Assembly (NCBI GenBank): GCA_023634235.1 | Contig: JAMKCF010000003.1 | Coordinates: forward strand, 18,136,742 to 18,200,741 | From: Pisaster brevispinus | Lineage: Eukaryota; Echinodermata; Asteroidea; Forcipulatida; Asteriidae | Direction of reading: 5' to 3' | Length of the DNA: 64,000 bases | Shown: positions 46,171 through 58,905 of the stretch, piece by piece | Position numbering within the stretch: position 1 is the stretch's first letter | How the letters are laid out: each line of letters begins with the position of its first letter | Made by a program: the position numbers and the translations under genes | The notes under the pieces: generated by a model | Databases searched by the model: none | What the model was told of the DNA's origin: nothing | The model's input: only the letters and a program-made list of their open reading frames with translations

Positions 46171-49100
46171 TGTCCTTGATTCACTTTTTCTTTTTTCTAA
46201 GTCTTTAGATTTGAATCATGATTTCACTTATGAGGTATAGATTGCGCTTGTCTTTGCGTGGAACAAATAGCCCAGTGGTTGGGAGATAGTTTCTGGTGGG
46301 TCGGGACCACGGTTCGAATCCGGACAAGGTCCTTGATTCACTTTTTCTTTTTGCTGAGACTAAGGATTTGAATCGTGATTTCACTTAAGATGTAAGAATT
46401 TCGCTTGTCTTTGCGTGGAACAGATAGCCTAGTGGTTGGGAGATAGTTTCTGGTTGATCTTGACCACGGTTCGAATCCCGGCAGTGTCCTTGACTCACTT
46501 TGACTTTTTTTTAAGTCTTTAGATTTGAATCATAATTTCACTTATGAGGTAAGAATTTCGCTTGTCTTTGCGTGGAACAAATAGCCCAGTGGTTGGGAGA
46601 TAGTTTCTGGTGGGTCGGTACCACGGTTCGAATCCGGACAAGGTCCTTGATTCACTCTTTCTTTTTGCTGAGTCTAAGGATTTGAATCGTGATTTCACTT
46701 ATGAGGTAAGAATTTCGCTTGTCTTTGCGTGGAACAGATAGCCTAGTGGTTGGGAAATAGTTTCTGGTGGATCGTGACCACGGTTCGAATCCCGGCAGTG
46801 TTCTTGACTCACTTTTTCTTTTTTCTGAGTCTAAAGATTTGAATCATGATTTCACTTATGAGGTAAGAATTTCGCTTGTCTTTGCGTGGAACACATAGCC
46901 AAGTGGTTGGGAAATAGTTTCTGGTGGGTCGGGACTACGGTTCGAATCCCGGCAGGGTCCTTGATTCACTTTTTCTTTTTTCTAAGTCTTTAGATTTGAA
47001 TCATGACTTCACTTATGAGGTAAGAATTTCGTTTGTCTTTGCGTGGAACACATAGCCCAGTGGTTGGGAAATAGTTTCTGGTTGGTCGGGACCACGGTTC
47101 TAATCCCGGCAGTGTCCTTGATTCACTTTTTCTTTTTTCTAAGTCTTTAGATTTGAATCATGATTTCACTTATGAGGTTATAGATTTCGCTTGTCTTTGC
47201 GTGGAACAGATAGCCTAGTGGTTGGGAGATAGTTTCTGGTGGATCGTGACCACGGTTCGAATCCCGGCAGTGTCCTTGACTCACTTTGTCTTTTTTCTGA
47301 GTCTAAAGATTTGAATCATGATTTCACTTATGAGGTAGATATTTCGCTTGTCTTTGCGTGGAACAAATAGCCCAGTGGTTGGGAGATAGTTTCTGGTGGG
47401 TCGGCACCACGGTTCTAATCCCGGCAGTGTCCTTGATTCACTTTTTCTTTTTTCTAAGTTTTTAGATTTGAATCATGATTTCACTTATGAGGTAGGAATT
47501 TCGCTTGTCTTTGCGTGGAACATATAGCCCAGTGGTTGGGAGACAGTTTCTGGTGGGTCGGGACCACGGTTCGAATCCCGGCAGGGTCCTTGATTCACGT
47601 TTTCTTGTTTCTAAGTCTAAATATTTGAATCATGATTTCACTTATGAGGTAGGAATTTCGCTTGTCTTTGCGTGGAACAAATAGCTCAGTGGTGGGGAGA
47701 TAGTTTCTGGTGGGTCGGCACCACGGTTCTAATCCCGGCAGTGTCCTTGATTCACTTTTTCTTTTTTCTAAGTTTTTAGATTTGAATCATGATTTCACTT
47801 ATGAGGTAGGAATTTCGCTTGTCTTTGCGTGGAACAAATAGCCCAGTGGTTGGAAGAAAGTTTCTGGTGGGCCGGGACCATGGTTCGAATCCCGGCAGTG
47901 TCCTTGATTCACTTTGTTTTTGCTGAGTCTAAGGATTTGAATCATGATTTCACTTATGAGGTAAGAATTTCGCTTGTCTATGCGTGGAACAGATAGCCCA
48001 GTGGTTGGAAGATAGTTTCTGGTGGGTCGGGACCACGGTTCTAACCCCGGCAGTGTCCTTGATTCACTTTTTCTTTTTTCTAAGTCTTTAGATTTGAATC
48101 ATGATTTCACTTATGAGGTAGGAATTTCGCTTGTCTTTGCGTGGAACAAATAGCCCACTGGTTGGGAGACAGTTTCTGGTGGATCGGGAACACGGTTCGA
48201 ATCCCGGCAGGGTCCTTGATTTACTTTTTCTTTTTTCTAAGTCTTTAGATTTGAATCATGATTTCACTTATGAGGTAAGAATTTCGCTTGTCTTTGCGTG
48301 GAACACATAGCCAAGTGGTTGGGAAATAGTTTCTGGTGGGTCGGGACTACGGTTCGAATCCCGGCAGGGTCCTTGATTCACTTTTTCTTTTTTCTAAGTC
48401 TTTAGATTTGAATCATGATTTCACTTATGAGGTATAGATTGCGCTTGTCTTTGCGTGGAACAAATAGCCCAGTGGTTGGGAGATAGTTTCTGGTGGGTCG
48501 GGACCACGGTTCGAATCCGGACAAGGTCCTTGATTCACTTTTTCTTTTTGCTGAGACTAAGGATTTGAATCGTGATTTCACTTAAGATGTAAGAATTTCG
48601 CTTGTCTTTGCGTGGAACAGATAGCCTAGTGGTTGGGAGATAGTTTCTGGTTGATCTTGACCACGGTTCGAATCCCGGCAGTGTCCTTGACTCACTTTGA
48701 CTTTTTTTTAAGTCTTTAGATTTGAATCATAATTTCACTTATGAGGTAAGAATTTCGCTTGTCTTTGCGTGGAACAAATAGCCCAGTGGTTGGGAGATAG
48801 TTTCTGGTGGGTCGGTACCACGGTTCGAATCCGGACAAGGTCCTTGATTCACTCTTTCTTTTTGCTGAGTCTAAGGATTTGAATCGTGATTTCACTTATG
48901 AGGTAAGAATTTCGCTTGTCTTTGCGTGGAACAGATAGCCTAGTGGTTGGGAAATAGTTTCTGGTGGATCGTGACCACGGTTCGAATCCCGGCAGTGTTC
49001 TTGACTCACTTTTTCTTTTTTCTGAGTCTAAAGATTTGAATCATGATTTCACTTATGAGGTAAGAATTTCGCTTGTCTTTGCGTGGAACACATAGCCAAG

Positions 49101-51566
49101 TGGTTGGGAAATAGTTTCTGGTGGGTCGGGACTACGGTTCGAATCCCGGCAGGGTCCTTGATTCACTTTTTCTTTTTTCTAAGTCTTTAGATTTGAATCA
49201 TGACTTCACTTATGAGGTAAGAATTTCGTTTGTCTTTGCGTGGAACACATAGCCCAGTGGTTGGGAAATAGTTTCTGGTTGGTCGGGACCACGGTTCTAA
49301 TCCCGGCAGTGTCCTTGATTCACTTTTTCTTTTTTCTAAGTCTTTAGATTTGAATCATGATTTCACTTATGAGGTTATAGATTTCGCTTGTCTTTGCGTG
49401 GAACAGATAGCCTAGTGGTTGGGAGATAGTTTCTGGTGGATCGTGACCACGGTTCGAATCCCGGCAGTGTCCTTGACTCACTTTGTCTTTTTTCTGAGTC
49501 TAAAGATTTGAATCATGATTTCACTTATGAGGTAGATATTTCGCTTGTCTTTGCGTGGAACAAATAGCCCAGTGGTTGGGAGATAGTTTCTGGTGGGTCG
49601 GCACCACGGTTCTAATCCCGGCAGTGTCCTTGATTCACTTTTTCTTTTTTCTAAGTTTTTAGATTTGAATCATGATTTCACTTATGAGGTAGGAATTTCG
49701 CTTGTCTTTGCGTGGAACATATAGCCCAGTGGTTGGGAGACAGTTTCTGGTGGGTCGGGACCACGGTTCGAATCCCGGCAGGGTCCTTGATTCACGTTTT
49801 CTTGTTTCTAAGTCTAAATATTTGAATCATGATTTCACTTATGAGGTAGGAATTTCGCTTGTCTTTGCGTGGAACAAATAGCTCAGTGGTGGGGAGATAG
49901 TTTCTGGTGGGTCGGCACCACGGTTCTAATCCCGGCAGTGTCCTTGATTCACTTTTTCTTTTTTCTAAGTTTTTAGATTTGAATCATGATTTCACTTATG
50001 AGGTAGGAATTTCGCTTGTCTTTGCGTGGAACAAATAGCCCAGTGGTTGGAAGAAAGTTTCTGGTGGGCCGGGACCATGGTTCGAATCCCGGCAGTGTCC
50101 TTGATTCACTTTGTTTTTGCTGAGTCTAAGGATTTGAATCATGATTTCACTTATGAGGTAAGAATTTCGCTTGTCTATGCGTGGAACAGATAGCCCAGTG
50201 GTTGGAAGATAGTTTCTGGTGGGTCGGGACCACGGTTCTAACCCCGGCAGTGTCCTTGATTCACTTTTTCTTTTTTCTAAGTCTTTAGATTTGAATCATG
50301 ATTTCACTTATGAGGTAGGAATTTCGCTTGTCTTTGCGTGGAACAAATAGCCCACTGGTTGGGAGACAGTTTCTGGTGGATCGGGAACACGGTTCGAATC
50401 CCGGCAGGGTCCTTGATTTACTTTTTCTTTTTTCTAAGTCTTTAGATTTGAATCATGATTTCACTTATGAGGTAAGAATTTCGCTTGTCTTTGCGTGGAA
50501 CACATAGCCAAGTGGTTGGGAAATAGTTTCTGGTGGGTCGGGACTACGGTTCGAATCCCGGCAGGGTCCTTGATTCACTTTTTCTTTTTTCTAAGTCTTT
50601 AGATTTGAATCATGATTTCACTTATGAGGTATAGATTGCGCTTGTCTTTGCGTGGAACAAATAGCCCAGTGGTTGGGAGATAGTTTCTGGTGGGTCGGGA
50701 CCACGGTTCGAATCCGGACAAGGTCCTTGATTCACTTTTTCTTTTTGCTGAGACTAAGGATTTGAATCGTGATTTCACTTAAGATGTAAGAATTTCGCTT
50801 GTCTTTGCGTGGAACAGATAGCCTAGTGGTTGGGAGATAGTTTCTGGTTGATCTTGACCACGGTTCGAATCCCGGCAGTGTCCTTGACTCACTTTGACTT
50901 TTTTTTAAGTCTTTAGATTTGAATCATAATTTCACTTATGAGGTAAGAATTTCGCTTGTCTTTGCGTGGAACAAATAGCCCAGTGGTTGGGAGATAGTTT
51001 CTGGTGGGTCGGTACCACGGTTCGAATCCGGACAAGGTCCTTGATTCACTCTTTCTTTTTGCTGAGTCTAAGGATTTGAATCGTGATTTCACTTATGAGG
51101 TAAGAATTTCGCTTGTCTTTGCGTGGAACAGATAGCCTAGTGGTTGGGAAATAGTTTCTGGTGGATCGTGACCACGGTTCGAATCCCGGCAGTGTTCTTG
51201 ACTCACTTTTTCTTTTTTCTGAGTCTAAAGATTTGAATCATGATTTCACTTATGAGGTAAGAATTTCGCTTGTCTTTGCGTGGAACACATAGCCAAGTGG
51301 TTGGGAAATAGTTTCTGGTGGGTCGGGACTACGGTTCGAATCCCGGCAGGGTCCTTGATTCACTTTTTCTTTTTTCTAAGTCTTTAGATTTGAATCATGA
51401 TTTCACTTATGAGGTAAGAATTTCGTTTGTCTTTGCGTGGAACACATAGCCCAGTGATTGGGAAATAGTTTCTGGTTGGTCGGGACCACGGTTCTAATCC
51501 CGGCAGTGTCCTTGATTCACTTTTTCTTTTTTCTAAGTCTTTAGATTTGAATCATGATTTCACTTA
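46170..51566 (+). repeat. 14-mer HOR (2,197 bp), two full copies and one partial, near identical
   Basis: Copies lie at about 46170-48366, 48367-50563 and 50564-51566. TATAGATTGCGC (46236, 48433, 50630) and TGGTTGATCTTGACC (46451, 48648, 50845) keep an exact 2,197-bp spacing. By eye I saw almost no differences between the first two copies. In the third, a few substitutions appear near its end (TGATTTC for TGACTTC; CAGTGATTGG for CAGTGGTTGG). This is the most homogeneous and probably youngest amplification in the window. Confidence 0.9.
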
Positions 51567-52719
51567 TGAGGTAAGAATTTCGCTTGTCCTTGCGTGGAAC
51601 ACATAGCCCAGTGGTTGGGAAATAGTTTCTGGTGGGTCGGGACTACGGTTCGAATCCCGGCAGTGTCCTTGATTCACTTTTTCTTTTTTCTAAGTCTTTA
51701 GATTTGAATCATGATTTCACTTATGAGGTAAGAATTTCGCTTGTCCTTGCGTGGAACACATAGCCCAGTGGTTGGGAAATAGTTTCTGGTGGGTCGGGAC
51801 GACGGTTCGAATCCCGGCATGGTCCTTGATTGACTTTTTCTTTTTTCTAAGTCTTTAGATTTGAATCATGATTTCACTTATGAGGTAAGAATTTCGCTTG
51901 TCTTTGCGTGGAACAAATAGCCCAGTGGTTGGGAGATAGTTTCTGGTGGGTCGGTACCACGGTTCGAATCCGGACAAGGTCCTTGATTCACTCTTTCTTT
52001 TTGCTGAGTCTAAGGATTTGAATCGTGATTTCACTTATGAGGTAAGAATTTCGCTTGTCTTTGCGTGGAACAGATAGCCTAGTGGTTGGGAAATAGTTTC
52101 TGGTGGATCGTGACCACGGTTCGAATCCCGGCAGTGTTCTTGACTCACTTTTTCTTTTTTCTGAGTCTAAAGATTTGAATCATGATTTCCCTTATGAGGT
52201 AGATATTTCGCTTGTCTTTGCGTGGAACAAATAGCCCAGTGGTTGGGAGACAGTTTCTGGTGGATCGGGACCACGGTTCGAATCCCGGCAGGGTCCTTGA
52301 TTCACTTTTTCTTTTTTCTAAGTCTTTAGATTTGAATCATGATTTCACTTATGAGGTAAGAATTTCGTTTGTCTTTGCGTGGAACACATAGCCCAGTGGT
52401 TGGGAAATAGTTTCTGGTTGGTCGGGACTACGGTTCGAATTCCGGCAGGGTCCTTGATTCACTTTTTCTTTTGTCTGAGTCTAAAGATTTGAATCATGAT
52501 TTCACTTATGAGGTAAGAATTTTGCTTGTCTTTGCGTGGAACACATAGCCCAGTGGTTGGGAAATAGTTTCTGGTGGGTCGGGACCACGGTTCTAATCCC
52601 GGCAGTGTCCTTGATTCACTTTTTTCTTTTTTCTAAATCTTTAGATTTGAATCATGATTTCACTTATGAGGTAGGAATTTTGCTTGTCTTTGCGTGGAAC
52701 AAATAGCCCAGTGGTTGGG
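51566..52719 (+). repeat. Satellite monomers including a single-monomer duplication
   Basis: Two adjacent monomers carry CTTGTCCTTGCG (51583 and 51740, 157 bp apart), a recent monomer duplication. The following units (GGTCGGTACC, GGATCGTGACC, CATGATTTCCC) match sets seen again near 55.2-55.6, 57.6-58.0 and 60.9-61.8 kb. No gene is present. Confidence 0.78.
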
Positions 52720-54985
52720 AGACAGTTTCTGGTGGATCGGGACCACGGTTCGAATCCCGTCAGGGTCCTTGATTCACTTTTTCTTTTTTCTAAGTCTTTA
52801 GATTTGAATCATGATTTCACTTATGAGGTAAGAATTTCACTTGTCTTTGCGTGGAACACATAGCCCAGCGGTTGGGAAATAGTTTCTGGTGGGTCGGGAC
52901 CACGGTTCTTATCCCGGCAGTGTCCTTGATTCACTTTTTTCTTTTTTCTAAGTCTCTAGATTTGAATCATGATTTCACTTATGAGGTAGGAATTTTGCTT
53001 GTCTTTGCGTGGAACATATAGCCCAGTGGTTGGGAGATAGTTTCTGGTGGGTCGGGACCACGGTTCGAATCCCGGCAAAGTCCTTGAGTCACTTTTTCTT
53101 TTGTCTGAGTCTAAAGATTTGAATCATGATTTCACTTTTGAGGTAGATATTTCGCTTGTCTTTGCGTGGAACACATAGCCCAGTCGTTGGGAGACAGTTT
53201 CTGGTGGATCGGGACCACGGTTCGAATCCCGGCAGGGTACTTGATTCACTTTTTCTTTTGTTTAAGTCTTTAGATTTGAATCGTGATTTCACTTATGAGG
53301 TAAGAATTTCGCTTGTCTTTGCGTGGAACAAATATCCTAGTGGTTGGCAAATAGTTTCTGGTGGGTCGGGACCACGGTTCGAATCCCGGCAGGGTCCTTG
53401 ATTCACTTTTTCTTTTTTTCTAAGTCTTTAGATTTGAATCATGATTTCACTTATGAGGTATAGATTGCGCTTGTCTTTGCGTGGAACAAATATCCCAGTG
53501 GTTGGGAGACAGTTTCTGGTGGATCGGGACCACGGTTCGAATCCCGTCAGGGTCCTTGATTCACTTTTTCTTTTTTCTAAGTCTTTAGATTTGAATCATG
53601 ATTTCACTAATGAGGTAAGAATTTCACTTGTCTTTGCGTGGAACACATAGCCCAGCGGTTGGGAAATAGTTTCTGGTGGGTCGGGACCACGGTTCTTATC
53701 CCGGCAGTGTCCTTGATTCACTTTTTTCTTTTTTCTAAGTCTCTAGATTTGAATCATGATTTCACTTATGAGGTAGGAATTTTGCTTGTCTTTGCGTGGA
53801 ACATATAGCCCAGTGGTTGGGAGATAGTTTCTGGTGGGTCGGGACCACGGTTCGAATCCCGGCAAAGTCCTTGAGTCACTTTTTCTTTTGTCTGAGTCTA
53901 AAGATTTGAATCATGATTTCACTTTTGAGGTAGATATTTCGCTTGTCTTTGCGTGGAACACATAGCCCAGTCGTTGGGAGACAGTTTCTGGTGGATCGGG
54001 ACCACGGTTCGAATCCCGGCAGGGTACTTGATTCACTTTTTCTTTTGTTTAAGTCTTTAGATTTGAATCGTGATTTCACTTATGAGGTAAGAATTTCGCT
54101 TGTCTTTGCGTGGAACAAATATCCTAGTGGTTGGCAAATAGTTTCTGGTGGGTCGGGACCACGGTTCGAATCCCGGCAGGGTCCTTGATTCACTTTTTCT
54201 TTTTTTCTAAGTCTTTAGATTTGAATCATGATTTCACTTATGAGGTATAGATTGCGCTTGTCTTTGCGTGGAACAAATATCCCAGTGGTTGGGAGACAGT
54301 TTCTGGTGGATCGGGACCACGGTTCGAATCCCGTCAGGGTCCTTGATTCACTTTTTCTTTTTTCTAAGTCTTTAGATTTGAATCATGATTTCACTAATGA
54401 GGTAAGAATTTCACTTGTCTTTGCGTGGAACACATAGCCCAGCGGTTGGGAAATAGTTTCTGGTGGGTCGGGACCACGGTTCTTATCCCGGCAGTGTCCT
54501 TGATTCACTTTTTTCTTTTTTCTAAGTCTCTAGATTTGAATCATGATTTCACTTATGAGGTAGGAATTTTGCTTGTCTTTGCGTGGAACAAATAGCCCAG
54601 TGGTTGGGAGATAGTTTCTGGTGGGTCGGGACCACGGTTCGAATCCCGGCAAAGTCCTTGATTCACTTTTTCTTTTGTCTGAGTCTAAAGATTTGAATCA
54701 TGATTTCACTTTTGAGGTAGATATTTCGCTTGTCTTTGCGTGGAACACATAGCCCAGTCGTTGGGAGACAGTTTCTGGTGGATCGGGACCACGGTTCGAA
54801 TCCCGGCAGGGTACTTGATTCACTTTTTCTTTTTTTTAAGTCTTTAGATTTGAATCGTGATTTCACTTATGAGGTAAGAATTTCGCTTGTCTTTGCGTGG
54901 AACAAATATCCCAGTGGTTGGCAAATAGTTTCTGGTGGGTCGGGACCACGGTTCGAATCCCGGCAGGGTCCTTGATTCACTTTTT
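52720..54985 (+). repeat. 5-mer HOR (787 bp), three consecutive copies
   Basis: Copies begin at about 52720, 53507 and 54294. CCCGTCAGGG (about 52757, 53544, 54331), TAGTCTCTAGATTTG-type linkers and the AGTCGTTGGG D-arm variant recur with a 787-bp step. Mirror ORFs appear on both strands at the same phase of each copy (for example 53089-53292 minus and 53156-53401 plus). They are products of the repeat. Confidence 0.88.
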
Positions 54986-57900
54986 CTTTTTGCTGAGTCT
55001 AAGGATTTGAATCATGATTTCACTTATGAGGTATAGATTGCGCTTGTCTTTGCGTGGAACAGATAGCCTAGTGTTTGGGAGATAGTTTCTGGTGGGTCGG
55101 GACTACGGTTCGAATCCCGGCAGGGTCCTTGATTCACTTTTTCTTTTTTCTAAGTCTTTAGATTTGAATCATGATTTCACTTATGAGGTATAGATTGCGC
55201 TTGTCTTTGCGTGGAACAAATAGCCCAGTGGTTGGGAGATAGTTTCTGGTGGGTCGGTACCACGGTTCGAATCCGGACAAGGTCCTTGATTCACTCTTTC
55301 TTTTTGCTGAGTCTAAGGATTTGAATCGTGATTTCACTTATGAGGTAAGAATTTCGCTTGTCTTTGCGTGGAACAGATAGCCTAGTGGTTGGGAAATAGT
55401 TTCTGGTGGATCGTGACCACGGTTCGAATCCCGGCAGTGTTCTTGACTCACTTTTTCTTTTTTCTGAGTCTAAAGATTTGAATCATGATTTCCCTTATGA
55501 GGTAGATATTTAGCTTGTCTTTGCGTGGAACAAATAGCCCAGTGGTTGGGAGACAGTTTCTGGTGGATCGGGACCACGGTTCGAATCCCGGCAGGGTCCT
55601 TGATTCACTTTTTCTTTTTTCTAAGTCTTTAGATTTGAATCATGATTTCACTTATGAGGTAAGAATTTCGTTTGTCTTTGCGTGGAACACATAGCCCAGT
55701 GGTTGGGAAATAGTTTCTGGTTGGTCGGGACTACGGTTCGAATCCCGGCAGGGTCCTTGATTCACTTTTTCTTTTGTCTGAGTCTAAAGATTTGAATCAT
55801 GATTTCACTTATGAGGTAAGAATTTCGATTGTCTTTGCGTGGAACACATAGCCCAGTGGTTGGGAAATAGTTTCTGGTGGGTCGGGACCACGGTTCTAAT
55901 CCCGGCAGTGTCCTTGATTCACTTTTTTCTTTTTTCTAAGTCTTTAGATTTGAATCATGATTTCACTTATGAGGTAGGAATTTTGCTTGTCTTTGCGTGG
56001 AACAAATAGCCCAGTGGTTGGGAGATAGTTTCTGGTGGGTCGGGACCACGGTTCGAATCCCGGCAAAGTCCTTGATTCACTTTTTCTTTTGTCTGAGTCT
56101 AAAGATTTGAATCATGATTTCACTTTTGAGGTAGATATTTCGCTTGTCTTTGCGTGGAACACATAGCCCAGTCGTTGGGAGACAGTTTCTGGTGGATCGG
56201 GACCACGGTTCGAATCCCGGCAGGGTACTTGATTCACTTTTTCTTTTTTTTAAGTCTTTAGATTTGAATCGTGATTTCACTTATGAGGTAAGAATTTCGC
56301 TTGTCTTTGCGTGGAACAAATATCCCAGTGGTTGGCAAATAGTTTCTGGTGGGTCGGGACCACGGTTCGAATCCCGGCAGGGTCCTTGATTCACTTTTTC
56401 TTTTTTCTAAGTTTTTAGATTTGAATCATGATTTCACTTATGAGGTAGGAATTTCGCTTGTCTTTGCGTGGAACAAATAGCCCAGTGGTTGGGAGACAGT
56501 TTCTGGTGGATCGGGACCACGGTTCGAATCCCGTCAGGGTCCTTGATTCACTTTTTCTTTTTTCTAAGTCTTTAGATTTGAATCATGATTTCACTTATGA
56601 GGTAAGAATTTCACTTGTCTTTGCGTGGAACACATAGCCCAGCGGTTGGAAAAAAAGTTTCTGGTGGGTCGGGACCACGGTTCTTATCCCGGCAGTGTCC
56701 TTGATTCACTTTTTTCTTTTTTCTAAGTCTCTAGATTTGAATCATGATTTCACTTATGAGGTAGGAATTTTGCTTGTCTTTGCGTGGAACATATAGCCCA
56801 GTGGTTTGGAGATAGTTTCTGGTGGGTCGGGACCACGGTTCGAATCCCGGCAAAGTCCTTGAGTCACTTTTTCTTTTGTCTGAGTCTAAAGATTTGAATC
56901 ATGATTTCACTTTTGAGGTAGATATTTCGCTTGTCTTTGCGTGGAACACATAGCCCAGTCGTTGGGAGACAGTTTCTGGTGGATCGGGACCACGGTTCGA
57001 ATCCCGGCAGGGTACTTGATTCACTTTTTCTTTTGTTTAAGTCTTTAGATTTGAATCGTGATTTCACTTATGAGGTAAGAATTTCGCTTGTCTTTGCGTG
57101 GAACAAATATCCTAGTGGTTGGCAAATAGTTTCTGGTGGGTCGGGACCACGGTTCGAATCCCGGCAGGGTCCTTGATTCACTTTTTCTTTTTTTCTAAGT
57201 CTTTAGATTTGAATCATGATTTCACTTATGAGGTATAGATTGCGCTTGTCTTTGCGTGGAACAAATATCCCAGTGGTTGGGAGACAGTTTCTGGTGGGTC
57301 GGGACCACGGTTCGAATCCCGGCAGGGTCCTTGATTCACTTTTTCTTTTTGCTGAGTCTAAGGATTTGAATCATGATTTCACTTATGAGGTATAGATTGC
57401 GCTTGTCTTTGCGTGGAACAGATAGCCTAGTGTTTGGGAGATAGTTTCTGGTGGGTCGGGACTACGGTTCGAATCCCGGCAGGGTCCTTGATTCACTTTT
57501 TCTTTTTTCTAAGTCTTTAGATTTGAATCATGATTTCACTTATGAGGTATAGATTGCGCTTGTCTTTGCGTGGAACAAATAGCCCAGTGGTTGGGAGATA
57601 GTTTCTGGTGGGTCGGTACCACGGTTCGAATCCGGACAAGGTCCTTGATTCACTCTTTCTTTTTGCTGAGTCTAAGGATTTGAATCGTGATTTCACTTAT
57701 GAGGTAAGAATTTCGCTTGTCTTTGCGTGGAACAGATAGCCTAGTGGTTGGGAAATAGTTTCTGGTGGATCGTGACCACGGTTCGAATCCCGGCAGTGTT
57801 CTTGACTCACTTTTTCTTTTTTCTGAGTCTAAAGATTTGAATCATGATTTCCCTTATGAGGTAGATATTTAGCTTGTCTTTGCGTGGAACAAATAGCCCA

Positions 57901-58905
57901 GTGGTTGGGAGACAGTTTCTGGTGGATCGGGACCACGGTTCGAATCCCGGCAGGGTCCTTGATTCACTTTTTCTTTTTTCTAAGTCTTTAGATTTGAATC
58001 ATGATTTCACTTATGAGGTAAGAATTTCGTTTGTCTTTGCGTGGAACACATAGCCCAGTGGTTGGGAAATAGTTTCTGGTTGGTCGGGACTACGGTTCGA
58101 ATCCCGGCAGGGTCCTTGATTCACTTTTTCTTTTGTCTGAGTCTAAAGATTTGAATCATGATTTCACTTATGAGGTAAGAATTTCGATTGTCTTTGCGTG
58201 GAACACATAGCCCAGTGGTTGGGAAATAGTTTCTGGTGGGTCGGGACCACGGTTCTAATCCCGGCAGTGTCCTTGATTCACTTTTTTCTTTTTTCTAAGT
58301 CTTTAGATTTGAATCATGATTTCACTTATGAGGTAGGAATTTTGCTTGTCTTTGCGTGGAACAAATAGCCCAGTGGTTGGGAGATAGTTTCTGGTGGGTC
58401 GGGACCACGGTTCGAATCCCGGCAAAGTCCTTGATTCACTTTTTCTTTTGTCTGAGTCTAAAGATTTGAATCATGATTTCACTTTTGAGGTAGATATTTC
58501 GCTTGTCTTTGCGTGGAACACATAGCCCAGTCGTTGGGAGACAGTTTCTGGTGGATCGGGACCACGGTTCGAATCCCGGCAGGGTACTTGATTCACTTTT
58601 TCTTTTTTTTAAGTCTTTAGATTTGAATCGTGATTTCACTTATGAGGTAAGAATTTCGCTTGTCTTTGCGTGGAACAAATATCCCAGTGGTTGGCAAATA
58701 GTTTCTGGTGGGTCGGGACCACGGTTCGAATCCCGGCAGGGTCCTTGATTCACTTTTTCTTTTTTCTAAGTTTTTAGATTTGAATCATGATTTCACTTAT
58801 GAGGTAGGAATTTCGCTTGTTTTTGCGTGGAACAAATAGCCCAGTGGTTGGGAGACAGTTTCTGGTGGATCGGGACCACGGTTCGAATCCCGTCAGGGTC
58901 CTTGC
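54930..58905 (+). repeat. 15-mer HOR (2,359 bp), one full and one partial copy
   Basis: Copy 1 is about 54930-57288 and copy 2 about 57289-58905. The rare GCCTAGTGTTTGGG D arm occurs at 55065 and 57424 and TATTTAGCTTGTC near 55507 and 57866. The last five monomers of copy 1 (about 56550-57285) are another copy of the 787-bp 5-mer, so the 15-mer formed after the 5-mer. Confidence 0.87.
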
